Positions 1 through 56,588 of a stretch of 64,000 bases of DNA are shown here, one piece after another. Origin of the DNA: Babylonia areolata (taxonomy: Eukaryota > Mollusca > Gastropoda > Neogastropoda > Buccinidae); the NCBI RefSeq assembly GCF_041734735.1, contig NC_134879.1, positions 2,377,820-2,441,819 of the forward strand, given 5' to 3'. Numbering within the stretch: the stretch's first letter is position 1; the number at the start of each line of letters is the position of its first letter. The notes under the pieces were generated by a model. That model was not told the DNA's origin. It did not search any database and saw only the letters and a program-made list of their open reading frames with translations. The position numbers and the translations under genes are program-made.

Positions 1-969
1 ATATATATATATATACACACACACACACATACATAATTATGTGATATGAAGTTACACATTTCCTGGTCATTAAATTAGATCAGAAAAATTATGCTGGGGG
101 GTGGGATGACAATAGAAAATTGTTCTTCCTGGTATGATACAACCACAATTCTGATGAAGACAAGCTCCTAGGAATAAAAATTCTTGTTTTTATTAATGTC
201 TGCTTTGATAAGCAAGCGATCATTTGCTAACTGAAGGCAATTTAGGATTTACTTCTTTGCTGGTCAGGGATAATGATATCAGCCTCGAATTGTAGCTGTC
301 CACAGTGGAATCAGAGTTTTTCTTACTGTTCACTGTGGTCAAGAATGAAAATATATATGTATCTTTACTAGATTTTGAAAAAAATGTTTGATTTAAATAC
401 TATCTAGGGACAAAACTTTTAGGTATTATGTTCACCATATACAAAAGTAAACCTGTTATAAACAATGGCCAAAATTCAGTGTAAGAAAAAAGTCTGAATG
501 GTTGCTACATTTACTTTCAACGGAGCTTTGATAAATTGATTTAAAAAAAAAAGTAAACAAAAAAAGTAAAAAAAAAAACCATGGGAACTAACAGAAACCA
601 ACAGCATATGTTAATATTAGTTATTTGAAAAAATAATCTGAGCAAAAATTCACTGAACAAAAACCAACAATACCCTTCTTCACAAAGTCTCATAGTTAGA
701 GGGCATCGGCCTCTTTTAGCACTGCAAGTTAAATCAATTCAAAAAATTTGTTCATAAAATGGAATCGATACGAAGTGAAACTACCCACCTGATACATATC
801 CGTACCACTCAAACGCTTGTTTTAAAATAAAACATTGCACAGTTGATTACATATCCAGTTCAAAACCATATACTGGTTTTCAGGCACAGGAAGATATGCT
901 GGTGTTTGTTAATACAAATATACACAGTCCTCTTGATAATATTACATAGTAACTGTAAAAATTAACTGC

Positions 970-1000
<31 letters not shown>

Positions 1001-2429
1001 AACCCAACCCCAGTCTGAATTTGTTCAAAACGTACGGCAAAACTGTACAAAAAACGCATCCACAGAGTTGCATACGAACAACTGACCTGTTATATACCAT
1101 ATCCAGAAAAAAATGGCAGACAACTTCCAAAAGAACCGTCAATATGACTTTCTCGCTGTTCGTGAAGCATGAACTGGTAACAAAATGTCAGCAAGCTGAA
1201 TACTACTTTTCTGCACCCATCAGTGTTGTGGAATGTGGCCAGTTTTTAGCAACAACTGTATCAACACCAGGTAGGGGAACCTGTTCTGAAACTGAAAGCT
1301 TTAGGCTGAATTATAATAATATATGCAAGTTCTTTCCTTTCTCAATTCTGTCTTTGGAATGTGTCTCACACTGAGTAATGATACCGTGTGATACAACAAC
1401 AAATAATTCTTCCATTGTAAGGATGATGTATTCCTAATCAGATGTTTCTGATTGGATTTCTGGTGAGGTTTTCCTGAAGCTGTCTGATGCACAGCATTTT
1501 ATGTCAACCGTCTCTGAGTACTGGAACACGCAGGGAGCCAAAAAGGCTGAATGCACAATGCTCGTAGCAACGTTGGTCAAATAAAACAAATAATGCTAAC
1601 AGATGGTATATTTATATAAAATGGGCAAGTGGGATCATCACTAAGTAACTGTAAGAAAATGATTTACACACAGCAAAATCTGTATCTTTTGGCCAGTTTA
1701 ACAGATTAGTAAAAACTGAGAAACCTTCAGTCAATGTGTGATACAAAGTTCAAGTACATCATCTGTATATGTGCTGGCATGATCAAACCTTTGGATGAAG
1801 CACACTTTCTGCACAATAGACTCGACTCACATATATACAAATAATACTTTCAACAAAAGACAAAATTGATGCAACAGAAAACGTGGTACAGATAACCGAA
1901 CGAGCGGAAAAGATGTCAGCCATTCCATCTCCCCCCCCCCCCCTCCACCCCCCCCCCACCCCCCATTTTACAAACAGATATAAACTCAGTTCAATAGAAG
2001 AAAATGGTACAAGTGACCTGCACAAACGACCCTAATTATTCACATGAACCAACTGCATAATTACTGTGTGTTACAATCTCCTGCTTGTGTCAGCAGTGCC
2101 TCAAACTGTGATAATAGAATCAGAAAAGTATCACTTTTTTCACTGAAACCTTGATTGATAGGACTAAGTGTTGCTTCGGCCTTTTTTTATGTTTTAAATG
2201 AGGCCTTTTCTTTTCATATTGAGGGTAAGCTGATAACACTTCTGTCTCATTTGAAGTTTTTAAAAAAATCAAAAAATCACCAATCTTTTCTGTTCTATTA
2301 CAACCCATCCTCCCTCAAGCGGAAGATGATTTATTTATCTTTTTTTTTTTTTTTTTAAATGTGTGCCTTGTACCAACCTATGTATAAAATTCTTCACTGG
2401 TTGAGCTACAGAAGGATTTATAAGGGGTA

Positions 2430-2480
<51 letters not shown>

Positions 2481-3001
2481 TCCACCATGCAACACAGTGT
2501 ATCCATAGGCAAAGTCAGAACTGAAACTTGTGAATCTGTGCGCACAAATAAAAATGCCTATAATATTTTTCTATATGTTTGCAGTCACTCAGTTCTGGTG
2601 ATAATATCTAATTTCTATATATAACTTTTGTCTTAAAAAAATAAAACAGAAAGAAAGATAAAAACCCATCAGACTAAAGAAAGAAAAAAAGCCATCTTCA
2701 AGGCTGAACTAGGAGGGCAAAATGCGTTCTACAAAATGAAAGGGCGCAGCAAATGATCATACCAAAAAATGATCACAAAGATTCTACAAAATTCACGGAC
2801 AGAGAAACTCAAACAAACAAACAACAAAAACGGTTGGACAGATGTCAAAACATATTTGAACAAAGCATTAAGAAAACAGTGAGAGCAAAGCAAAATAATT
2901 CACAGCAGTTGAGCAAAAAGCAAGTTTCTGACAGAACAGAAAAAAAAAAGTCCACCAACAATAAACCATCAGCTACAATGGAATACACAGCCCATCACAT
3001 G
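1..3001. other. AT-rich sequence, no gene recognised
   Basis: Mostly unique AT-rich DNA with A-runs (near 975), a C-run (1930-1965) and AT microsatellites. Short reading frames have no recognisable domain. It could be distal Ena 3' UTR or intergenic. Confidence 0.5.
2430..2476. repeat. (AT)n microsatellite
   Basis: About 45 bp of pure AT. Confidence 0.97.
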
Positions 3002-3135
3002 TTCAGTTTCAGTAGCTCAAGGAGGCGTCACTGCGTTGGGACAAATCCATATACGCTACACCACATCTGCCAAGCAGATGCCTGACCAGCAGCGTAACCC
3101 AACGCGCTTAGTCAGGCCTTGAGAAAAAAAAAAAG
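3002..3135 (+). mobile_element. Short SINE-like repeat B
   Basis: cagtttcagtagctcaagga, ggcgtcactgcgttgggaca, gcttagtcaggccttgag and an A-run. At least five relatives lie in the window. It is about 130 bp with an A-rich end and no clear tRNA boxes. Confidence 0.8.
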
Positions 3136-4043
3136 TTTGAACATCGTTTTGAACACAGGTAGCAATCAAAGTCAAGCATGACCAAGGGTGGTCGACAGAG
3201 AAGGGAGGAGGGGGAACAACAATGGGGCCCGTGAGGGCCGTCTCCGAGTGGGGACCCGGGTAATGGCCGGGCGCGGCCTCCCCTTGGGAGTCCGCGCCTA
3301 GCTGCGACTCCCCACAGCCCGGAGATGACTTGCCATTCACCCTTCTCCCTGCCTCGCGCTGGGACACCTCGGGAGGCGACGCTCGTACCTCTTTCCCCCC
3401 GGTCCCCTTCATGACCGTTTTGCTGGTACGAAAGTCGCCTCCGCGATCAGCGTCTAACGACGCATCGCCGCGGTCCATATCGGGAGGAATCATGAGCTCC
3501 GGGCCTGGGAGAGTCTCTTGCCGAGTCTCAATCCCAGCATCATGATCCCTGCCTTCGTGGTATGGCACACGAGGCATGGAACCCGCGCTTAGGCACCCAG
3601 TGAAAATCCGACCCCCAACAGAGAAAGGAAAGACAGGATCGACTTAGAGGCAGAAAGAAACGAACGAATCGAGGGTGCCGAGTCGAATCGAGTACACAGA
3701 ATGTAAGAATAAACACAAGCCGCATGCAACAAAATAAGGCCAAAAGGATACGCTTAATAGCCGAAAAAAGCGTAAGACGAGACAGAGCGTAAACCTGACA
3801 AGATGGCGTGGAGAGCCTTGGCCAAAGGAATGATTCAGGGCTTATAGCTTTTAGAGGCGTTTGATTGGCTGAGAGCGGGCGGGCCCGTCTTTTCACTGTT
3901 AGCCGCGCGAAATTTGGCCAAGCAGAGCAAACCAATAGGCCTAGTTTGCATCAGTTTGACATGGTACAGTATATGACACCCAAAAAAAAAAGTTTGAACA
4001 TCGTTTTGAACACAGGTAGCAATCAAAGTCAAGCATGACCAAG
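3126..4043. mobile_element. GC-rich insert between 59-bp direct repeats; possible retroelement remnant
   Basis: gtttgaacatcgttttgaac acaggtagcaatcaaagtca is repeated without change on both sides of about 800 bp of GC-rich sequence unlike its surroundings. On the minus strand the insert has CCAAT and TATA-like sites near 3850 and then an open stretch with no recognised domain. It looks like a promoter-bearing 5' part of some retroelement, incomplete. The family is not known. Confidence 0.45.
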
Positions 4044-4325
4044 CCACATTCTCTTACGCGTACATATTTTCTACCCACCCACCCACCAATTCCCTCCCGT
4101 CCCTGATTACTGATGTGACTTCTTTTTCTTGTCATTATCATCATATCAAGACTCGCACATGCACCATTCATTTCTCTGTGGAATCAAACAAATTAAATCA
4201 TCACTCTGTCTGAAATCTGAAAACAGATTCCCCAATCATGATTTTCACCTTTTTCTATAGACTGAAATCTAAGCCTCATTAAATTGGAATCCTGAACATG
4301 ATTATTTAAATTTTCATTTAGCCAG

Positions 4326-4485
4326 TGGGACAAAAGGGGAGGTTACCTACTTCTGGGAGGTTATCGGCCGTAGTACTTTTGTTTTCTCTGCATAGGTGGA
4401 TAGTAGTTTGCACAGGACAGGAATGTCAGACCCCTGCCGGAGTCTGCACTAGTTGGGTCACAGTTAAGTATGTTATTTAAACGTA
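4326..4485 (+). mobile_element. Dispersed repeat E, second copy
   Basis: Contains ggggaggttacctacttctg, gaggttatcggccgtagtac and gtttgcacaggacaggaatg, matching the copy at 11885-12095 in inverse orientation. Class unknown. Confidence 0.75.
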
Positions 4486-6055
4486 ATTTTAGATAGAAAA
4501 TTTCCTTTTTTTGCTTTTTTCACTGGAGAAAAAAATGGGGGGTAAAGAAGGCAGGACTGAACAATTAATAATAAAAAAAAAAAAAATTTTTAGTACAATA
4601 TTGTTCATGATAACTTGAAAATAAATTCTCTTCTATATCAAAATTGTCAATGAGGAGAAAATGAGGGGAAAAAAGAAAAAAGCACTGCTTATTTTATTCT
4701 TACGTCACCAAAAAATGGCAATTATTTTTAACACAAGGCGTAAGCAGGTACACATTTTCTCAGTCTCTCTCTCACACAAACCAGTTTCGTCTGACAGCAT
4801 GCTATATTTACAGATCACATACAAGAACCTGTCCGTCCTGTCACCTTAACACTAAGACTGACACTTTAAGATAGAAAATAATGCTCAGAGATGCTTTTCA
4901 CACTGCCATTACTTTGCAGGTAAATCTACGCTGACTTTTTTCTGGAATTAAACTGTAACACAACAGTCTGGAAATGGCTACAAAAGATTAAATATAGGTG
5001 ATAGAATACAAAGTCATTTAAATACCTTTCTATAATGAATAGTCATTAGAATAAGCCAGTGAATTATCAAAACCTCTACCAACTACATTTCCTTATTAAG
5101 TAGCTGAACAATATATTCATTGACTGAGACAGCATATATCTACTGTAAACATTTTCCATGGTCGTTGTCATTGCTGTTACTTTGTATGGACAGATGCAAG
5201 GGTCAGATAATATTCTGAATATTATTCAGCATGTTTCTAAAAAAAAAAAAAAATTAATCACACATATGATCCTGTTTTTGTAAACTTCTTATCAGAAATA
5301 AGCTCAAAATCACACAAACTGACATCCGTGAACAAAGAAGTGAGCATGTTTTAATAATAAATTTTACCATGAAATAGAGAAACGAGTACCATCACTAAAT
5401 CAGGTAAAATGCAGATCTACAAAAGCTTGTGCGGATATAAAAAAAAGGAAAAGAAAAAAAAACAAAAAAACAAAGAGCCACAAAAAAAATTCAGCAAATA
5501 TCACCATAAGCATATTTTTTGCATTCAAATTAAACAACAAAGAGAAATTTATAACCGATGATTTTTTTCAGTCGGAACATTTACCACACACACACACACA
5601 CATACACAGACTTGTCCCTACATGCAAAATCAGGCCAGAGTAAGTACCCCAAACAGCGAGTACAAATATCCCACTTCTGGGCACATGAAATGTAGTTCTC
5701 ACAGTATCCAACGACAAATATCCCACTTCTGGGCACATGAAATGTAGTTCTCACAGTATCCAACTGCACACATTCAAACTCCCACATCAACAAAACACAC
5801 TGAACACCAGATCATGTGCACACACACACACACACACACCCTGTACAACTATTGTCTACTGTACATTTGTGTCCACAATAACCTTTCAATTTCTCAAGTC
5901 ACAACAGGTGATGGTGGAGGTTGGGATGGACTGACCGGGGCGAGGTAAAGGTCGAGGGGAGAGGAGTCTGATTCGGAGACTGGAAAGTCAAACTATGTGG
6001 ATATGGTCTTGTGCTAAAGGGCATGTCTCTCCAAAGCGGGCAATTAAAGAGTTGT
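4486..6055. other. AT-rich sequence, no gene recognised
   Basis: Unique AT-rich DNA with A-runs, CA microsatellites near 5585 and 5820, and the 52-bp duplication listed separately. Nothing coding seen. Confidence 0.5.
5653..5765. repeat. Two tandem copies of about 52 bp
   Basis: acaaatatcccacttctggg cacatgaaatgtagttctca repeated almost without change; flanked by CA microsatellites. Confidence 0.85.
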
Positions 6056-6444
6056 GATTTACCACACTTTTTCTTCTTCTTCTGCATTCACTCGTATGCA
6101 CACGAGTGGGCTTTTACATGTTTGACCGTTTTTACCACGCCATGTAGGCAGCCATACTCCGTTTTCGGGGGTGTGCATGCTGGGTATGTTCTTGTTTCCA
6201 TAACCCACCGAACGCTGACATGGATTACAGGATCTTTAACGTGCGTATTTGATCTTCTGCTTGCATATACACACGAAGGGGGTTCAGGCACTAAGCAGGT
6301 CTGCACATATGTTGACCTGGGAGATCGTAAAAATCTCCACCCTTTACCCACCAGGCGCCGTCACTGTGATTCGAACCCGGGACCCTCAGATTGAAAGTCC
6401 AACGCTTTAACCACTCAGCTATTGCGCCCATCGATTTACCACAC
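6056..6444 (-). mobile_element. tRNA-derived SINE, family A, with 12-bp target-site duplication
   Basis: On the minus strand it opens with gggcgcaatagctgagtgg and a B-box-like gggttcgaatc, then a body of about 290 bp, and ends in (gaa)n. The duplication gatttaccacac is seen at 6056-6067 and 6433-6444. Perfect duplications suggest recent insertion. Confidence 0.92.
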
Positions 6445-8057
6445 ATGGAATCCCCTTTGTTACCGACTGCTGCTCCAAAGTTCCCTGCTCCAAGAACCTT
6501 CTGCTGAAATGCAGTATTCCTACACACCAACCTTTCCCTCCTCACATCTACTGCACTTCCTTGCAGTGGAACATTTCTGGGCTGTGGCGACAGTTACCAA
6601 TCAGGAATCACAGTTCTTTGCACCTGCTCCCATTTGATAGGTAAAAAAAGTATATATATATATATATATATATAAAAATCTATTTATAAAGGAAAAAGCC
6701 AAGGTGGGCTTCTGATTCCTAACTATCCCTTGTTCAGAATGTATCCTCCTTAACCCTCTCTCAAACGTCATCACTTCCTCCCCACTTTCCTTCTATATCA
6801 GTGGCTGAGTCTTACACCGAGCCAAATAATACATCAATACTCAAAATACTGAGCTTTTCAAAAAAAAAATGTTGCTCGTTTGTTCTCACATTCAATGTAC
6901 AAAACTGAAACAGGGCAAGTGGCAAATTGCCAAAACACCACGATCACGAGGGAAAACGAAACTGAAATACACCACCACAAAACATGCACTGTCTTTGTTT
7001 TACCATGTCATGCTTGTCAACCAACTGGTACTGGTATCATTTTGGCTTTATGTTGTTGTCACATGATACAAAATCATCTGGGGAGTACAACTGGGAAGAC
7101 AACTCGTTTGTAAAGTTGAAAGTAAATGCCACACATGTATGCACACACACACACACACACACCCACAGGCACACAAAGTAATTAGCGACATATGTCATAC
7201 TTTATCGACGAAAGAAATTCTCCTTAAGTACAATACATTCACTGAAATACAGGCACGTTGTTTTTCTGCACAAAACAAAAGATAATCTCAAGAAAAGGAA
7301 AATACAAACAACAGGCACACGACAAAAAAGAGAAAACGGACAAAACTGTTTCGTCAACTGAAGAAGAAAGTTTGCTTCACACTTTTTCCGCTTGTCAAAA
7401 TGGTTATCAGTGAATAGCTTTGTTTGAAAAAAAAAAAAATCATTGTGTTCTTTATGGATGGAAGGGGGAGGGTGCCAAGATAATAGCCTATATGTCCTGA
7501 TACTCGGAAACACTCTTACTCTAACTGTGGGTACACACATGGACCTTGATTAATGTAAGATATTTACAATTACACACACATACACATGCATACCATCTGA
7601 AAGAATCACCCCTCCTTTGTGAACAATGAAACAAACAGAAAAATAACGACAGTCAAATATACGAATAAACACCTGGAACAATACAGGTTTGTATTATTCG
7701 ATCAGAATAAAATATCTAACAAATAAATCAACAACAAAACAAGGTGTGGGGGATAAAAGAAGGAAAAAATAAAGAAGAAAGCTTTGATCCCTCTATTGGT
7801 CATGGTACAAATTTCCCTGAACACAAAGGAAAAGAAAAAGCACACACACAAAAAATAGACACCATTTTGTTCTTTACAACGGAACATTACGGCAGAAATA
7901 TGCTTAGGGGATTAAAGGTTTTCATCACTCTTTGGAACTTGATTGTGTATAAACCCATTAAATAGCTTTATCAAAAAAAACAAACAAACAAAAAATATAT
8001 ATATACATATATATATACACATATATATATATATATCTAAAAGAGGAGAGAAAGAAG

Positions 8058-8103
<46 letters not shown>

Positions 8104-8224
8104 GGTGAGGGAGTGGGGAAAGATTAATGCCTCCAAAAATGAATGACAGTGCTGCTTCCTTCATCTTTCCATCATACCCCCCACAACATATCAACACCCA
8201 CAACAGTCAAGAAATATGCAATGC
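6445..8224. other. AT-rich sequence with microsatellites, no gene recognised
   Basis: AT tract at 6651-6673, CA tract at 7142-7162, AT and GA tracts near 8000-8100. Otherwise unique DNA without recognisable coding capacity. Confidence 0.5.
7995..8101. repeat. (AT)n and (GA)n microsatellites
   Basis: AT/AC tract to 8037 and a GA tract at 8060-8101. Confidence 0.97.
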
Positions 8225-8800
8225 ACAAAGTACAGTGTGTATATCAGTATCATCTGTTTCCAGACTACATTTATACCCATCCCCCCCCACCCCCCACCCT
8301 CCCTGCTCCTCTTGCTTTTCACCAAATGTTCATACTGCACAAATCACTGACAGGTGTGCAATGACAGGTCTCCTCTCTAAGACTTCCTCCTCCACCCCAC
8401 GCACTGGACAGAGTACAGTGTGTATATTTACTCACTCAGTACGTCCAGCCCCCTCTTCTCCTCTACACAGACCCCTCGGATGTCCAGTGGGTGTCTGAAC
8501 GACCCAACCTTTAGCTTCCGTCGTCAGAATTGTGCTATTCTTTGTCAACATTCACCTCTTCAGTATAAGAGCCTTCCGCTTGCAATATTTTGATGATGGT
8601 AATTGGGGTGAAACGCTGTTAACGTCGTCTCTTTCGCCGTTCGTATGGAGAGAGTTAATATCATCTGTTTCCAGACTACATTTATACCCATACCCCCCCC
8701 CCCCCGCCCCCCTCCCGCCACCCGCTCCTCTTGCTTTTCACCAAATGTTCATACTGCACAAATCACTGACAGGTGTACAATGACAGGTCTCCTCTTTGAG
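8225..8800. repeat. 150-bp direct repeat either side of a MITE
   Basis: Segments at about 8245-8395 and 8660-8805 share catctgtttccagactacat, cttgcttttcaccaaatgtt and cactgacaggtg. They differ mostly in the length of a C-run. The MITE lies between them. Confidence 0.8.
8427..8658. mobile_element. MITE with TTAACTC-type ends, about 230 bp
   Basis: Ends ctcactcagtacg and (inverted) TTAACTCTCTCCATACGAACGG. An inverted, closely similar copy lies at 58586-58810. Flanked on both sides by a 150-bp direct repeat of local sequence. Confidence 0.75.
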
Positions 8801-9219
8801 ACTTCCTCCCCCCTTTCCTCTCAAGACATCTTCACAATATTTAGTCATTATGAACTGTAATCCTCAGGTGACAATTATAATTTACAAGACTCCCCCCCCC
8901 ACCCCCCCCCTTGCCCCTCCAAAGAAAACAGATGATGCAACAAATTCCAATCGATGCAGCTGCCAATGATGGATAACATTTCATCCCAAATGCTCGCTAT
9001 TCCTATTAAATGTCTTACACGTCTACCTGGAACTGTACTGTCATCTGAAAAGTAATCTGATTTGTGGTGTCCTTTGATAAGTTAACATCGGTTTAAAAGA
9101 AGGCAAAAAACCAAAAAAAAACACCCCAACACAGCCAACAAAGAAATATCTCTTTCGAAAAAAAACATGCGCGAATCTGTTGTCCCAAGTCTAAACTGAC
9201 AACAGTTTGCAACAGTGGC

Positions 9220-10639
9220 TTTATTTTCAGATTCTGACAACTTCCATACTGTAACTATGAACATTTCCTAACCAAACGTTTGAACACTTTATCATAATCA
9301 TGAATACTTCCTTACAATAATTATGAATACTTCCTTACTGAAATTATGAATATTTTCTTACTATAATAATGAATACTTCTTTACCATAATTATGAATATT
9401 GCCTTATCATAATCATGAATCTTTCACAAAGTGGTCACCTGATAGACTTCTTTAATGTCTTATTTCAAAGAGTGAATGCATTCAGGTGGAAACTGCAATT
9501 TTATCCTTTGAAAGTAACTGCATGCTAACATGGAAAACTGTGATGCATCTGATTCACTGATCTCACAGATCACAGTTAACCATGCTCAAATTTGCTCTTC
9601 TTTCAAACAGGATGAGCTTACTGACGAAGAACGCATCCACACATTTAGCTCCACCTCAAGAGCACAGATCAAACCCCAACTGTTCAAACGAGAAACACGG
9701 GTTTCAGCAGATGTATGCATACACGTTCCATGAAGGTCAAAGAAAACTGCTGACAGTGACACACGTTTGGCTTGTGGTTTGTACTCTGAACGCAACAAGG
9801 GAAAGAGAACCGGTTCAATTGGTCAAAAAAAAAAAAAAAAAAAAAAAAAAGGTTTACACACGATCATCAGACTCCTGTTACTGCAGTGCACAATAATCAT
9901 GTCTCCTGACAATTAAAATGAAAACAGGCATAACTTAAACAAAACAAAACAAACAAAAAAAACAAACAAACAAAAAAAAAAAAAAACCCAAAAAAGCCAA
10001 GCTTGTTAATTCCACAAGCAAATTCTGTTTCCCCATATGTGTCTCTTTTTTAATTTTCCTTTGAACATGATGCTGAATAAATTACAATTTTCCAATCATG
10101 GCAAAATGCCAACGCCTTATTTAGAAACAAAAGAAAAAAAAAGTGTGTTTCTTTGGTTAACATGAAATGGTCCACACAGAAGTACTCATATCTTCTTGGT
10201 CAAAGCCTGCCACAGCTGAAATAAAAAAAAGACATGGCAAAAGAATTTCATCATTCTGAGGTGCAGGTCATGTTACTTTCCGTAAGATGTACTTGTTGCC
10301 AGGAACACAGCAAACTTTTTAAGTGCTGACTTTGCTCTGATAGAGGATGGGGCAGAGGAGGACAAGGAGGAGCAGGAGGAGGAGGAGAACATGGGAGAGG
10401 AAATGGAGATGGGGGGTGGGGGTGTGGTGTGGGGGGGCTGGAGGGAGGAGTAAAAAGGAGAAAGCGTGAATGAAGAATAAAGACATCAAACAAAGTGTAG
10501 CAGTCCCAAAATGAAAACGAGGCCCCCACAGGGGGGGAAATAGTCAGAGAAACTGTCTGATATCATAGTATCCCTGTTCCACATGTAGTCCAGCTGTTGT
10601 TGAGCTTTTGAGTTCTCGTCAGTCACCGGCCGACCCAAG
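9220..10639 (-). other. ENAH/Ena: Probable Ena 3' UTR
   Basis: Sequence following the stop codon. The first AATAAA seen on the minus strand is at 9220-9225, which would give a UTR of about 1.4 kb. Within it lie a G-rich/purine block (10345-10450) and A-runs around 9930-9990. The real end could be further downstream. Confidence 0.4.
9285..9425. repeat. Imperfect tandem repeat of about 27 bp, five copies
   Basis: Units of the form cataattatgaatacttcct with diverged spacing. AT-rich; inside or just beyond the Ena 3' UTR. Confidence 0.7.
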
Positions 10640-54861
<44,222 letters not shown>

Positions 54862-55666
54862 TTTGCAAGGTTCTGCAATGCCTGGTCGCTGCGCTGAAGA
54901 AGATGTGCTGGCCAAACAACACGAATCCTGGTTCTGGGTTTAGCAGACGACAAGCTGACTGCGGAGCGACCCCGGAAGAGTACGTACCAGTAAGTATCTA
55001 CTTATGTAATGCACATCGGTAGCAACCGCTAACAAGCACTTGAATGTGAGGCCTGCGGAAGCTTTAACCAATGCTCACAGATAAACAATCTGCTGTCGTA
55101 ATTTGATCCGGTGATCATCGAAAAAAGGTCTGCAAAGCCCAGACTCAATCAGTCTGACGTGATCAGTGATAAAGCCCAACCCGTCGGTAAGATGTTATCA
55201 AGAAAATGTGGACAAGATGACAGTTACACTAAGTATAAAGTGTCACCAACTTGAACACTTTACAACTGATTTACGTGAACAGCACCTTATTGTTCGCTAG
55301 CCCACCGTGAACTACATGGCTGACACATGAATCAGTCATCGCTTCCTCCCTTTCTGGACGCCATGACTTCGCTGGTCGCTGCAGACCGCAGCTCGTCTGC
55401 ATAATTTGCATACTAAAGTAAGTTAAAATGAAAAACAATACTAACCATTAACTTAATGTATAAATTTGAGCATAGACAGCTTTGTAGAATTCCCGTAAGA
55501 TGTTATTTTTGTTTTGTTGTGTTACGTTCCTGTTTCAAAAACCGAAACAATTCTAAGTGCGGAGCCACAGGAAGTTTCAACAATCTGCATGCTCGCGTGG
55601 ACGAACGCAACATATTGTGCTCTTCTGCAATTTCATCTTGTCTTGATATCATAATCAGCGAAAATT
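54862..55666. promoter_or_regulatory. Shared Ena/SRP9 upstream region (candidate bidirectional promoter)
   Basis: 805 bp separate the Ena start codon (minus) from the SRP9 start codon (plus). Both 5' UTRs must lie here. The region is largely free of the SINEs and satellites seen elsewhere. No clear TATA box placed for either gene was recognised. The divergent layout favours shared control, but this is inferred from position only. Confidence 0.55.
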
Positions 55667-55738
55667 ATGACATATTTCACAACTTGGGAAGAATTCGCCA
55701 AAGCTGCAGAGAGACTGTACATGAATGATCCACAGCGG
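55667..55738 (+). CDS. SRP9: SRP9 exon 1
   Basis: Residues 1-24, ending DPQR before the donor gtaagc. Covers the N-terminal helix with the conserved TWEEF and AAE-LY residues. Confidence 0.95.
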
Positions 55739-56215
55739 GTAAGCTTAGCAGCAGTATTTGACTTGAGACCGACTTTGACAAAAAAAATTATTAATCATCG
55801 TCTCTGGAATCTGGAACGATACGTTGCAGGAACCTTTGCGGGTTATCGTCGCAACGGGTGATCGTGAAACAGTGCAGTTTTTTTTCCCAGATAACTTTTG
55901 TAAGACAATGAATACATTGACTGTCGTGTTTCTGTGTGCTATTTTTAGTTCTGCAGAAGCCGGAAAAAATAAATAAATAAATAAATAAACACACAAAAAC
56001 ACGTCACTATGCGTATCAAAATTAAACCAGCCTGATCTAAAACCTACCATGTTGATCTGATACCTACCAGAGTTCTATATATGTGGATCTGGATCAGGAA
56101 AAGTATGTTGCTGAGTCCAAAATTGACTGTAACTGCAACAGGGAAGGGGTGGGTGGGTCTGGACTATTTGCCTGAAGCCAGCTGACTTGATCAGGCAGGT
56201 TGTTCCACTCCACTG

Positions 56216-56249
<34 letters not shown>

Positions 56250-56309
56250 AGGATTTAAAAGTTGGGACAGGGATGATAAAGACAGACAGACAGATACAAC
56301 AAAACACTA

Positions 56310-56351
<42 letters not shown>

Positions 56352-56542
56352 ACACAGAAAGGCATAAGCCAAGTGTGGTGATGATATGTTTTAAGTGTAT
56401 TCTGGAAAAATCTAGAATTTTGAGAACATGAAATGAATCTGTTTTAAAATTTGAACTGAAGGTGATTCACACACACACATAGACACACACTCATTCATGG
56501 CCAAGAAAGGGAATGTAGTTATCAGAAAAAAAAAGTAGAAAC

Positions 56543-56588
<46 letters not shown>

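Noticed and set aside
6011-6394. Frame of 127 residues shared by several loci (FFFCIHSYAHEWAFTC type)
   Set aside because: Lies wholly inside SINE family A. Repeated at 29, 33, 46 and 59 kb in both orientations.
55456-55728. Plus-strand frame of 90 residues overlapping SRP9 exon 1
   Set aside because: Out of frame with the clear SRP9 N-terminus. It is 5' UTR and promoter sequence read by chance.
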